From NCBI GenBank assembly GCA_002500765.1, contig DLSX01000178.1, positions 44,809 through 65,003 on the forward strand: DNA of 20,195 nt, given 5' to 3'. The notes beneath the pieces were generated by a model. It saw only the letters and a list, made by a program, of their open reading frames with translations, had not been told where the DNA came from and did not search any database. Positions 1 through 6,924 of this stretch are shown here, piece by piece. Within the stretch, counting starts at the first letter, position 1, and every line of letters begins with the position of its first letter. Both the position numbers and the translations under genes were made by a program. Source of the DNA: Neorhizobium sp. UBA7851 (GTDB lineage: Bacteria; Pseudomonadota; Alphaproteobacteria; Rhizobiales; Rhizobiaceae).

Positions 1-21
1 GGGGCAACCCTCGTGCAGACC

Positions 22-1029
22 TCAAACCTCGTAATTTTCCCTTTTCATCATCGGCAGCGACGCAAACAGGTCGACCGAATGCAGGCGGGCGTCGATGTCG
101 TGGATCGGCATGGAGACGATCAGTTCGTCGGCGCCGGTTTCTTCGAGGAATTGCTTCAGCTTTGCCTCGATTGTCGGCACCGAGCCGACGGCAGCGTAAC
201 GCAGCGTGTGCTCGACGCTCATCTTTTCCATCGGCGTCCAGAACCCGTCCATGCTGTCCAGCGGCTTGGGGAACCGTGTGCGGACATTCTTGCGCAGGTT
301 GACGAACTGCTGCTGCGACGAGGTGAACAGGCGTTCGGCCTCTTCATCGGTGTCTGCCGCGACGCCCATGACGCCAACCATGACGTAAGGCTTGTCGAGT
401 TCTGCTGAAGGCTGGAAGCGTTCGCGATAGATCGCAATCGCATCGATCAGCATGTCAGGTGCGAAATGGGAGGCGAAGGCATAGGGGAGACCCAGTGCCG
501 CCGCGAGATGGGCGCTGTAGAGGCTGGAGCCGAGCAGCCAGAGCGGCACGTTGGCCTCGGTGCCGGGCACCGCGATGATCGCCTGGTTCTCGATCGGCGT
601 GCCGAGCAGGTGCTTCAGTTCGACGATATCCTGCGGGAAGTTCTCGGCGCCCGCATCCATGTTGCGGCGAAGGGCGCTGGCGGTGCGCATATCGGTGCCG
701 GGAGCGCGGCCAAGGCCGAGGTCGACACGCCCCGGCAGAAGTGCTTCCAGCGTGCCGAACTGTTCGGCGATCACCAGCGGGGAATGATTGGGAAGCATGA
801 CGCCTCCGGAGCCGACGCGGATCTTTTTTGTCGCCGCACCGACATGGGCAATGACGATGGATGTCGCGGCGCTGGCGATGCCGGGCATGCCGTGGTGTTC
901 GGCCAGCCAGACGCGTCTGTATCCCTGCTCTTCGGCCTTGATCGCCATTCGGCGGGATTGGTCCAGCGCATCGCGCACCGAGTAGCCTTCGCCGACCGGC
1001 GAAAGGTCAAGTATCGAGAACGGAATCAT
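22..1029 (-). CDS. LLM-class (luciferase-like) flavin-dependent oxidoreductase
   Basis: A 335-residue protein of the bacterial luciferase-like monooxygenase superfamily, closest to the group that contains E. coli YhbW. Such enzymes are cytosolic TIM barrels that use FMNH2 and O2; the substrate of this one cannot be told from sequence. The N-terminal half carries the group's hallmark stretches: WLAEHHGMPGIASAATS (about residues 41-57), RVGSGGVMLPNHSPL (71-85), and AEQFGTLEALLPGRVDLGLGRAPGTD just after. A purine-rich AAGGT lies about 8 nt before the ATG. The length is normal for the family and nothing looks broken. The next gene upstream on the same strand ends 103 bp away, with no clear terminator between, so co-transcription is possible but unproven. 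The family call is strong; a precise function is not claimed. Confidence 0.93.
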   Translation of the reverse strand: MIPFSILDLSPVGEGYSVRDALDQSRRMAIKAEEQGYRRVWLAEHHGMPGIASAATSIVIAHVGAATKKIRVGSGGVMLPNHSPLVIAEQFGTLEALLPGRVDLGLGRAPGTDMRTASALRRNMDAGAENFPQDIVELKHLLGTPIENQAIIAVPGTEANVPLWLLGSSLYSAHLAAALGLPYAFASHFAPDMLIDAIAIYRERFQPSAELDKPYVMVGVMGVAADTDEEAERLFTSSQQQFVNLRKNVRTRFPKPLDSMDGFWTPMEKMSVEHTLRYAAVGSVPTIEAKLKQFLEETGADELIVSMPIHDIDARLHSVDLFASLPMMKRENYEV

Positions 1030-1132
1030 GGGTCTACCTTGGAAAGGAACAAATTGATTGCTCCTATCTAGGGATCCAAAATCGATGATGCGACCCTTGC
1101 CCCGATAAAAGCACGAGCAAGCTGTTCCGCTT

Positions 1133-2503
1133 TCAGGTCTTCACCAGCCGCAGATGGCTGCGATGATGGGGCGGGCGCGCATCCGGCGGGGTGTGGTCGT
1201 CATGCAGCACGGTGATGTGGATAAAGCGTCCGCAATGCCGGTTGATCACCGCAAGCTCCTGCGCCATGCGTTCGAATGCTGTTTCCAGCGCATGGTCGAG
1301 CGAGCGACGCTGGCTGGAATGTTTGAGTGCTCCGTCGAGAATGATACCGCTGCGGGCAACCATGTCGGAGGAGATGGCGGATGCTTCGGAGATGGCATTA
1401 AGCTTGTTGTCGATTGTTTCGAAGCTGTCGCGGAGATGCTGCTCCTGCCGCGAAATGTGATCTGCCTGCGAGCGTGTGTGCTTGAGGCAAAGAGCGACAT
1501 CGCGCTCGAGAAGCGAAGCCTGTTTTGCCGCTGCGGCACTCGTTTCGGCCATATTGCGAAGCTCTGCTGCGAACACCGGCAGCGTTTCCTGCGGGCCGGC
1601 CGTATTCGCGGCGGCGACGCTGGCGCTGACGGAAAGCATGTTGGTGCGGAAGGCGACATCGCGCATCAGAGCGACGATTTCTCCAATCTGCTTTTCCGAG
1701 CCGCGCAGTCTTTCGGAGACTTTTTCCGCCTCCGTCGCGGTTTCGCTGCTCTGGCGCCAATATGCCTTGGCATTCGCCGCGATTGCTGCGATCTCCCGAA
1801 GAGCTGCATCCTGTTCACGCAGCAAATCCGCGATATCCCGCAGTCCATTGCCGGCAACGGAGAGGGCAGGGACTTCGTCGGGTATCAGCGAACGTTCCTG
1901 CGCCAGCCGGATACGTGCCTCCGCGCATTCGCCATGCAGGTTTCCCGCCGAGGTGATGATGGCCGTCAGGCTTTCGTTGAGTGAGTTGACGGCCCTGTTG
2001 AAGTCGCCACGCAATCCTTCGAAGCCATCAGAAAACGGCGTGTCGATAGTTACGGAAAGGTCGCCCGTCGCCAAACGCCGCAAACCCGCATCCAACGCGC
2101 CGAGAGCTTCTTCCGAGGCTTTTTGGCGATTGGTGCCTCCCGTCGCATTCTGCACGTCCGCATTTTTCAACCCGATCAGGCGCGGGCCGGCCGGATTGAC
2201 GCTTTCCGATGATAGTGCTGGCTTCTGGCAAAGCGGCAATAACGCTACGCGGGATGAGGCGCCGTTTTCAGTTATGGCGCCGAGAGATATTCTTGTCGAT
2301 CCCGACGGTATCGTATGCCCGCCGGCAATACGGGTGGCCATCATAGCCGTCGCTATCGAAAAAACGATAACGCCCGCTGCCAAGCTTGCCATCATGGCTG
2401 GGGACAGGCCCGTTGAAAGAGTGAATGCGATCACAGCCAGCAGGCCATTCTGCAATAGAAGCAGAATCGTGATCTTCATGAACAAACGCTGGCGTTCAGA
2501 CAT
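1133..2503 (-). CDS. Degenerate methyl-accepting chemotaxis-like membrane protein
   Basis: A 456-residue protein starting at the ATG whose complement is at 2501-2503, because a GA-rich ribosome binding site (GAGAGGGAGAGAGGG) lies directly upstream; the longer in-frame extension to 2650 has no such site. Two hydrophobic segments (about residues 11-29 and 36-59) are separated by only some 6 residues, so there is no periplasmic ligand domain. A HAMP-like stretch follows at about 136-183 (LRRLATGDLSVTIDTPF), then a long Ala/Glu/Ser-rich coiled coil. The region aligning with the MCP hairpin tip (about 276-325) keeps FRTNMLSVSASVAAAN and AAELRNMAETSAAAAKQ but lacks the usual E-A-A-R-A-G-E-x-G-R-G-F core. 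No CheR/CheB pentapeptide is seen at the C terminus. It may be a chemoreceptor that no longer binds CheA/CheW normally, or one with another partner. Confidence 0.8.
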   Translation of the reverse strand: MSERQRLFMKITILLLLQNGLLAVIAFTLSTGLSPAMMASLAAGVIVFSIATAMMATRIAGGHTIPSGSTRISLGAITENGASSRVALLPLCQKPALSSESVNPAGPRLIGLKNADVQNATGGTNRQKASEEALGALDAGLRRLATGDLSVTIDTPFSDGFEGLRGDFNRAVNSLNESLTAIITSAGNLHGECAEARIRLAQERSLIPDEVPALSVAGNGLRDIADLLREQDAALREIAAIAANAKAYWRQSSETATEAEKVSERLRGSEKQIGEIVALMRDVAFRTNMLSVSASVAAANTAGPQETLPVFAAELRNMAETSAAAAKQASLLERDVALCLKHTRSQADHISRQEQHLRDSFETIDNKLNAISEASAISSDMVARSGIILDGALKHSSQRRSLDHALETAFERMAQELAVINRHCGRFIHITVLHDDHTPPDARPPHHRSHLRLVKT

Positions 2504-2592
2504 CGCCCTCTCTCCCTCTCGTATCATTCGAGAACACCCAGAACGCGGAAAAGACGCCGCCGTTGCACAGGTCATGTTAGTAGAACGACATA

Positions 2593-2613
2593 TGGTTAGC
2601 GGCGTGTTAACCA
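2593..2613. promoter_or_regulatory. Inverted TAACCA motif in the divergent promoter region
   Basis: TGGTTA (2593-2598) and TAACCA (2608-2613) form a perfect 6-bp inverted repeat with a 9-nt spacer. It lies in the 181-bp gap between the divergently read chemoreceptor-like gene and ruvC. Each half, extended by two bases, is one mismatch from the alphaproteobacterial CtrA half-site TTAACCAT. This is only a candidate operator, since single-mismatch 8-mers are common by chance. Confidence 0.3.
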
Positions 2614-2684
2614 GCGAAAAATCGATGTTTCCGTTTTGTTCATATATCAATGGCTATCAAGTGCAGGTGAAGGTAGGGTGAGAC

Positions 2685-3194
2685 ATGGCAGACATCATTC
2701 GAATCATCGGCATCGACCCCGGGCTTCGGCGCACGGGCTGGGGTGTCATCGACACGATCGGAAACAGCCTGAAGTTCGTGGCGTCCGGCACCGTGACATC
2801 GGATGGGGATCTCGATCTCGCCTCGCGCCTATGCCAGCTGCATGACGGGCTTGCCGAAGTCGTTCACGCCTACAAGCCGGATGAGGCGGCGGTCGAGCAG
2901 ACCTTCGTCAACAAGGATGCGGTCGCGACGCTGAAACTCGGTCAGGCGCGGGGTGTTGTCATGCTTGTGCCGGCGCGGGCGGGGCTTCCGGTGTCGGAAT
3001 ACGCACCGAATGCGGTGAAGAAGTCGGTGATCGGTGTCGGCCATGGCGACAAGAAACAGATCCATATGATGCTGAAGATCCTGATGCCCAAGGTCGAGTT
3101 CAGAGGTGACGACGCCGCAGACGCGCTCGCCATCGCCATATGCCATGCCCATAACCGTGGCGGAAACCGGATGCGGCAGGCACTGGCCGGGTAA
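2685..3194 (+). CDS. ruvC: Crossover junction endodeoxyribonuclease RuvC
   Basis: RuvC is the metal-dependent nuclease that makes symmetrical cuts across Holliday junctions as they are migrated by RuvAB. The 169-residue protein has the normal family length and all four acidic catalytic residues: D11 in IGIDPGLRRTGWG, E71 in VEQTFV, and D143 and D146 in DDAADALAIAICHAH. The ATG follows AGGTAGGGTGAG, a reasonable ribosome binding site. It is the first gene of the ruv set. The usual next gene, ruvA, does not follow directly, because a toxin-antitoxin pair with its own promoter sits in between. yebC, which often precedes ruvC, is not present immediately upstream in this window. Confidence 0.98.
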   Translation: MADIIRIIGIDPGLRRTGWGVIDTIGNSLKFVASGTVTSDGDLDLASRLCQLHDGLAEVVHAYKPDEAAVEQTFVNKDAVATLKLGQARGVVMLVPARAGLPVSEYAPNAVKKSVIGVGHGDKKQIHMMLKILMPKVEFRGDDAADALAIAICHAHNRGGNRMRQALAG

Positions 3195-3211
3195 CGACAA
3201 ATGGGTTTGTT

Positions 3212-3245
3212 CTTGACTTGTTCTCAAGGTAAGATATTTTCTTAC
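3212..3245 (+). promoter_or_regulatory. vapBC (first pair) promoter with two tandem palindromes
   Basis: A plausible sigma-70-type promoter has TTGACT (3213-3218) and TATTTT (3235-3240) with a 16-nt spacer. Two abutting inverted repeats cover it: CTTGA-N7-TCAAG (3212-3228) over the -35, and GTAAGA-N5-TCTTAC (3229-3245) over the -10. This is the layout expected for an autoregulatory operator bound by a dimeric AbrB-fold antitoxin or the VapBC complex. The repeats are seen directly; their use as operators is inferred. Confidence 0.55.
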
Positions 3246-3262
3246 TCAAAGGAGACAAGGTC

Positions 3263-3514
3263 ATGCGTGTGACGTCGAAAGGCCAGGTGACCATACCTCG
3301 GGATCTTCGCGAGCTGGTGGGCATAGAGCCGAACAGCGAGGTAATCTTCGGGGTGGAAGGTGGCGTGATTACCCTGATGCCCAAGCATGGAGCCACCGCA
3401 GAAGCAGACCGTGCGCGACTTGATCGTTTCATCACCACGCTCGATCAACTGAGTGGGACTGGGGATCAAGCTGTGGATGCCGACGAGCTGATGCGTATCA
3501 CGCGCGATCGATAG
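3263..3514 (+). CDS. vapB: VapB-type antitoxin, SpoVT/AbrB fold (first pair)
   Basis: An 83-residue protein whose N terminus (MRVTSKGQVTIPRDLRELVG) is a textbook SpoVT/AbrB swapped-hairpin DNA-binding domain. The charged C-terminal tail (about residues 48-83) would wrap around and inhibit the toxin. A good ribosome binding site (GGAG at 3251-3254) lies 8 nt before the ATG. It is followed after 4 nt by a PIN-domain toxin gene, the standard antitoxin-toxin order. The pair sits between ruvC and ruvA and has its own promoter with palindromes, so it is probably autoregulated. The family call is firm; the symbol vapB is used in the generic sense of an antitoxin partnered with a PIN toxin. Confidence 0.92.
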   Translation: MRVTSKGQVTIPRDLRELVGIEPNSEVIFGVEGGVITLMPKHGATAEADRARLDRFITTLDQLSGTGDQAVDADELMRITRDR

Positions 3515-3518
3515 CTGC

Positions 3519-3950
3519 ATGGCAACCCTCATCGATACCAATGTTCTCGTCGATCTTGCCGTGCGAGACCCGCATTGGCTCGAGTGGTCGCGCCGGCAGC
3601 TGCTGGCGGCGATGGCGCGTGGCAGCGTGGTGATCAATCAGATCATCTTTTCGGAATTCTCATACCGATACGATGCGCTGGAAACCGTTGATGCGCTTTT
3701 GCCGCGCAATCAGTTTATTCGTGAGAACCTGCCCTGGTCAGCGGCATTCGCAGCCTCCTATGCCTTTCGCAGGTATCGATCTGTCGGTGGACAGCGGGAT
3801 CGCGTATTGCCGGATTTCCTCATCGGCGCACATGCGACGATCCGTGGATATACATTGCTGACGCGCGACCCGTCCGGCTATCGCAATTATTTTCCGGGGA
3901 TCGATCTGATCGCCCCCGACACTCACCCTCTTTCAGGAAATCAGACATGA
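3519..3950 (+). CDS. vapC: VapC-type PIN-domain toxin ribonuclease (first pair)
   Basis: A 143-residue PIN-domain protein. VapC toxins are Mg2+-dependent ribonucleases that cleave specific tRNAs or rRNA and stop translation; the target here is unknown. The acidic residues of the active site are present: D6 in LIDTNVLVDL, E46 in FSEFSYRY, D99 in VLPDFLIGAHA, and D117 in LLTRDPSGYRNYF. The ATG has no recognisable Shine-Dalgarno sequence and lies 4 nt after the antitoxin stop, so translation is probably coupled to vapB. Its stop codon overlaps the ruvA start as ATGA (3947-3950), and the ruvA ribosome binding site (AGGA at 3935-3938) lies inside its last codons. The protein looks intact. Confidence 0.92.
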   Translation: MATLIDTNVLVDLAVRDPHWLEWSRRQLLAAMARGSVVINQIIFSEFSYRYDALETVDALLPRNQFIRENLPWSAAFAASYAFRRYRSVGGQRDRVLPDFLIGAHATIRGYTLLTRDPSGYRNYFPGIDLIAPDTHPLSGNQT

Positions 3951-4561
3951 TCGGCAAGCTCAAAGGCACTATCGACGAGATCGGCGACGACCATGTGCTC
4001 GTTGACGTGCATGGTGTGTGTTACGAGGCCTTCTGCTCGTCGCGTACCCTGTCGCGGCTGAATGTCGGCGAGGCGGCAATCCTGTTCATCGAGACCTATG
4101 TGCGCGAGGACCAGCTGAAGCTGTTCGGCTTCGTCTCGGCGCTGGAACGCGAGTGGTTCGGGCTTTTGCAGAGCGTGCAGGGCGTTGGGTCGAAGGTGGC
4201 GCTTGCCGTTCTTTCGACGCTGACGCCGGGCGAACTCGCCAATGCGATCGCGCTGCAGGACAAAACTGTTGTGTCGCGGGCTCCCGGGGTGGGTCCCAAG
4301 GTGGCGGTGCGCATCGTCACGGAACTTAAAAACAAGGCGCCGGCCTTTGCCGGTGAAGCATCCGCCAATATCGGCCTCAAGCAGGAGATCGGCGAGGGCG
4401 TTGCCTCCGCCCCCGTTTCCGATGCCGTGTCGGCGCTGACCAATCTCGGTTATTCGCGCGACCAGGCGGCGAATGCCGTGGCGGCAGCGTTGAAGACAGC
4501 GGGCGAGGGGGCGGATAGCGCCAAGCTGATCCGGCTGGGGTTGAAGGAACTGGCGCGATAA
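3947..4561 (+). CDS. ruvA: Holliday junction branch migration protein RuvA
   Basis: RuvA tetramers bind the four-way junction and load the RuvB motors. The 204-residue protein shows the expected three domains. An N-terminal OB-fold (about 1-63) carries the acidic pin residues E54-D55 in YVREDQLKLFGF. A tandem helix-hairpin-helix region has QGVGSKVALAVLS (about 78-90) and PGVGPKVAVRIVTELKNK (about 113-130). After a flexible linker comes the C-terminal RuvB-contacting domain with ALTNLGYSRDQAANAVAAAL (about 163-182). The start overlaps the stop of the upstream toxin by ATGA, suggesting translational coupling. It is separated from ruvB by a second toxin-antitoxin pair. Confidence 0.98.
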   Translation: MIGKLKGTIDEIGDDHVLVDVHGVCYEAFCSSRTLSRLNVGEAAILFIETYVREDQLKLFGFVSALEREWFGLLQSVQGVGSKVALAVLSTLTPGELANAIALQDKTVVSRAPGVGPKVAVRIVTELKNKAPAFAGEASANIGLKQEIGEGVASAPVSDAVSALTNLGYSRDQAANAVAAALKTAGEGADSAKLIRLGLKELAR

Positions 4562-4612
4562 TTGGCGTGGGAGACGTTTGCAACTACAATCGGCCCACGC
4601 GACCGGTAGGAG
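4562..4612 (+). promoter_or_regulatory. Candidate promoter and inverted repeat before the second vapBC pair
   Basis: Right after the ruvA stop there is a possible promoter: TTGGCG (4562-4567), 17 nt, TACAAT (4585-4590). A perfect 7-bp inverted repeat, GCGTGGG (4565-4571) and CCCACGC (4594-4600), brackets the -10 element with a 22-nt interval. The ribosome binding site AGGAG (4608-4612) lies 7 nt before the antitoxin ATG. The repeat is a candidate antitoxin operator; this is inference. Confidence 0.45.
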
Positions 4613-4619
4613 CTTTCAA

Positions 4620-4922
4620 ATGAGTGCTTTGGCGAAATTGACTTCAGATGGACAGCTGACGATCCCGAAGGAAATCCTGGATGATCTGAAGCTTGTGCCC
4701 GGTACCGAGTTCACGATCAGCATTCAGGATCGCAGCGTGCTGGCCACACCCGCAACCGTGCGAGAAGAGAAGACTCGGCGGCTGATGGATTTCGCTGGCA
4801 TTCTCGGCAAGCCTCCGACAGGAGAAAGCCTGACGATTGAAGGCATGAACGATGCCATCGGACAGGCAGTTGCCGATGACGATGCGCGCATCATGGCCGA
4901 GTGGGCGGAGCGACATAAGTGA
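4620..4922 (+). CDS. vapB: AbrB-family antitoxin (second pair)
   Basis: A 100-residue protein starting at the ATG at 4620, chosen because AGGAG (4608-4612) is placed 7 nt upstream; a longer in-frame extension to 4578 has no such support. The N terminus (KLTSDGQLTIPKEILDDLKL) is an AbrB/SpoVT-type domain. The acidic C-terminal part (DDDARIMAEWAERHK) is the likely toxin-neutralising tail. Its sequence is clearly different from the first antitoxin in this window, so the two pairs are not a recent tandem duplication. The stop codon overlaps the toxin's GTG start (GTGA at 4919-4922). Confidence 0.88.
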   Translation: MSALAKLTSDGQLTIPKEILDDLKLVPGTEFTISIQDRSVLATPATVREEKTRRLMDFAGILGKPPTGESLTIEGMNDAIGQAVADDDARIMAEWAERHK

Positions 4923-5314
4923 TCGGAATCGATACCAATGTCCTGGTTCGCTTTCTTGTTGACGATGAGCCGCAACAGAATCGCGCAGCACGTCGGTTTT
5001 TCAACGAGCGCACGGCGGAAGATCCTGCATATGTCAGCGCCATTGTGATTGCAGAGACCATTTGGGTACTGAACAAGCGCCTGAAATATCCCATGCCTGT
5101 CATCATGGACGTCCTGCACAATCTTCTAGCTGCCGATGGCGTGGTGATCGAATACGCTGACGAACTCAGTGCTCTTTTCGGTCAGGCTGGTCCTCATGGG
5201 GGCCTGCCCGACTATTTCGTTGCTTGGTCAGCCCGAGCCGCCGGCTGCGGGCGCACGGTTACTTTTGACAAGACCGCAGCCAGGAAAATACCCGGAATGG
5301 AACTGCTCGCATGA
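4919..5314 (+). CDS. vapC: PIN-domain toxin ribonuclease (second pair)
   Basis: A 131-residue PIN-domain protein starting with GTG, which overlaps the antitoxin stop. The metal-binding acidic residues are D5 in IGIDTNVLVRFLVDDEPQQ, E46 in VIAETIWVL, D98 in GLPDYFVAWSA, and D117 in TVTFDKTAARKIPGMELL. The last stretch matches the usual ending of this VapC subgroup. The expected role is as a translation-blocking endoribonuclease held in check by the preceding gene. Its stop overlaps the ruvB start as ATGA (5311-5314). It differs from the first toxin almost everywhere outside the PIN motifs, which argues for independent insertions. Confidence 0.9.
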   Translation: MIGIDTNVLVRFLVDDEPQQNRAARRFFNERTAEDPAYVSAIVIAETIWVLNKRLKYPMPVIMDVLHNLLAADGVVIEYADELSALFGQAGPHGGLPDYFVAWSARAAGCGRTVTFDKTAARKIPGMELLA

Positions 5315-6351
5315 CTGACGAAAACCGCCTTATCTCGCCGGAAAAGCGGGGCGAAGATCTCGATACGGCGTTGCGCCCTCAATCTCTGGACGAGTTTACC
5401 GGTCAGGCTGAGGCCCGCGCCAACCTGAAGATCTTCATCGAGGCAGCGAAGAACCGTGGCGAGGCGCTGGATCACGTCCTGTTCGTCGGCCCGCCGGGGC
5501 TCGGCAAGACGACGCTGGCGCAGATCATGGCGAAGGAACTCGGCGTCAACTTCCGCTCGACCTCGGGGCCGGTCATCGCCAAGGCAGGAGATCTTGCAGC
5601 GCTTCTGACCAATCTCGAAGAACGCGACGTGTTGTTCATCGACGAAATCCATCGGCTCAACCCGGCGGTCGAGGAAATCCTCTATCCGGCCATGGAAGAC
5701 TTTCAGCTCGACCTGATCATCGGCGAGGGGCCGGCGGCGCGGTCGGTGAAGATCGATCTGTCCAAGTTCACGCTGGTTGCCGCAACCACCCGTATCGGCC
5801 TCCTGACCACGCCGCTGCGCGATCGTTTCGGCATTCCGGTGCGGTTGTCCTTCTATACCGTAGAGGAACTGGAAGGCATCGTGCGGCGCGGGGCGCGGTT
5901 GATGGGGCTCAAGATGACGGATGACGGCGCGCGCGAAATTGCCCGCCGCGCCCGAGGAACGCCGCGTATCGCCGGTCGCCTTCTGCGCCGCGTGCGCGAT
6001 TTCGCCGAAGTGGCGCGTGCGGAAGCGGTGACCAAGGAAATCGCCGATGAGGCGCTTGTCCGCCTCAATGTCGATCACGCCGGTTTCGACCAGCTCGACA
6101 AGCGTTACCTCAACATGATCGCGGTGAATTTTGCCGGTGGCCCGGTTGGCATCGAGACGATCGCTGCAGGCTTGTCGGAGCCGCGGGATGCGATCGAGGA
6201 TATTATCGAACCCTATATGATCCAGCAGGGTTTTATCCAGCGGACACCGCGGGGGCGCGTGCTGACGGCGACGGCCTGGAAACATCTCGGCCTGCAGCCG
6301 CCCAAGGATATGGAAGCAGCCCAGTTCCGCATGAGTCTCGAAGATGAGTAA
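5311..6351 (+). CDS. ruvB: Holliday junction DNA helicase motor RuvB
   Basis: RuvB is the hexameric AAA+ ATPase that pulls DNA through the RuvA-bound junction. The 346-residue protein has Walker A GPPGLGKT (residues 60-67), Walker B VLFIDEIH with D111-E112, sensor 1 AATTR (about 158-161) and the arginine-finger stretch TPLRDRFG (about 167-174). A winged-helix C-terminal domain follows (PRGRVLTATAWKHLGL near 312-330). The ATG overlaps the upstream toxin stop. Only a weak GGAA (5299-5302) stands in as ribosome binding site, so coupling to toxin translation may matter. The next gene overlaps its 3' end by 8 bp. Confidence 0.98.
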   Translation: MTDENRLISPEKRGEDLDTALRPQSLDEFTGQAEARANLKIFIEAAKNRGEALDHVLFVGPPGLGKTTLAQIMAKELGVNFRSTSGPVIAKAGDLAALLTNLEERDVLFIDEIHRLNPAVEEILYPAMEDFQLDLIIGEGPAARSVKIDLSKFTLVAATTRIGLLTTPLRDRFGIPVRLSFYTVEELEGIVRRGARLMGLKMTDDGAREIARRARGTPRIAGRLLRRVRDFAEVARAEAVTKEIADEALVRLNVDHAGFDQLDKRYLNMIAVNFAGGPVGIETIAAGLSEPRDAIEDIIEPYMIQQGFIQRTPRGRVLTATAWKHLGLQPPKDMEAAQFRMSLEDE

Positions 6352-6871
6352 GAAGGACAAGCCGCAGGATCTTCGCATCCGCATGAAGTTCAAGCCAAAG
6401 CGCATTTTCCAGATGCGGATTGCCGGCCTTGCCTTCCGTGATGGGCATGTGCTCGTCCATCGTGCGGTGCACGAGAGTTTCTGGACATTTCCGGGTGGTC
6501 GTGCCGAGATTGGCGAGACGTCCGAAGAGACACTGAAGCGCGAAATGGTCGAGGAGCTCGGCGTTATCGTGGAGATCGGGCCGCTGCTCTGGGTGGCCGA
6601 GAATTTTTTCCACTATGAGGACAAGGACTGGCACGAGCTCGGTTTTTATTACCGTATGGAACTGCCGGACAGCTTTCCGTTTCATCCGTCCGATATCGTC
6701 CATCGCGTCGTCGATACGCATGAACTCGAGTTCAAATGGGTACCGGCGACGACGGACGCCCTGCGGGCGCTCGACATTCCTCCCTATTTCATCGCCGAGG
6801 AGATCGAAGCCTTGCCTGCATCGCCGCGGCATGTCGTCCAGCGGGATGGCGATCTCGATCTGAAGAACTGA
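6344..6871 (+). CDS. Nudix hydrolase
   Basis: A 175-residue protein with a complete Nudix box: G52, five residues, E58, seven residues, then REMVEELGV (66-74). This fits the Gx5Ex7REUxEExGU pattern that binds divalent metal and cleaves nucleoside diphosphate-linked substrates. The surrounding sequence (FWTFPGGRAEIGETSEE) is typical. The substrate cannot be inferred. The start overlaps the ruvB stop by 8 bp, so it is probably the last gene of the ruv transcript and translationally coupled. A DNA-repair link, for example nucleotide-pool cleaning, is only a guess from position. Confidence 0.92.
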   Translation: MSKKDKPQDLRIRMKFKPKRIFQMRIAGLAFRDGHVLVHRAVHESFWTFPGGRAEIGETSEETLKREMVEELGVIVEIGPLLWVAENFFHYEDKDWHELGFYYRMELPDSFPFHPSDIVHRVVDTHELEFKWVPATTDALRALDIPPYFIAEEIEALPASPRHVVQRDGDLDLKN

Positions 6872-6887
6872 TTTCGGAACATCATCC

Positions 6888-6920
6888 GGCTCCTTGAGTT
6901 CCCCAAGGAAGAAAGGAGCC
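6888..6920 (+). promoter_or_regulatory. Potential two-state RNA hairpin masking a ribosome binding site
   Basis: GGCTCCTT (6888-6895) is perfectly complementary to AAGGAGCC (6913-6920), which holds the AAGGAG ribosome binding site of the next gene (ATG at 6925). The same anti-Shine-Dalgarno bases can instead pair locally: TCCTTG (6891-6896) with CAAGGA (6904-6909) around a 7-nt loop, which would free the ribosome binding site. The pairings are seen in the sequence; a switch or thermometer function is inferred. Confidence 0.5.
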
Positions 6921-6924
6921 ATGC

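Noticed and set aside
1476..2681. 401-codon open frame on the plus strand over the chemoreceptor-like gene
   Set aside because: The minus-strand protein has two membrane helices, HAMP-like and MCP-like segments and a good ribosome binding site. The plus-strand frame is Ser/Arg/Ala-rich without recognisable features.
3263..5314. Tandem duplication as the origin of the two toxin-antitoxin pairs
   Set aside because: Outside the generic AbrB and PIN motifs the proteins differ in sequence and length, and start codons and operator repeats also differ. Independent insertions fit better.
5212..6405. 397-codon open frame on the minus strand over ruvB
   Set aside because: Arg/His-rich shadow translation of a well-supported ruvB; no family features.
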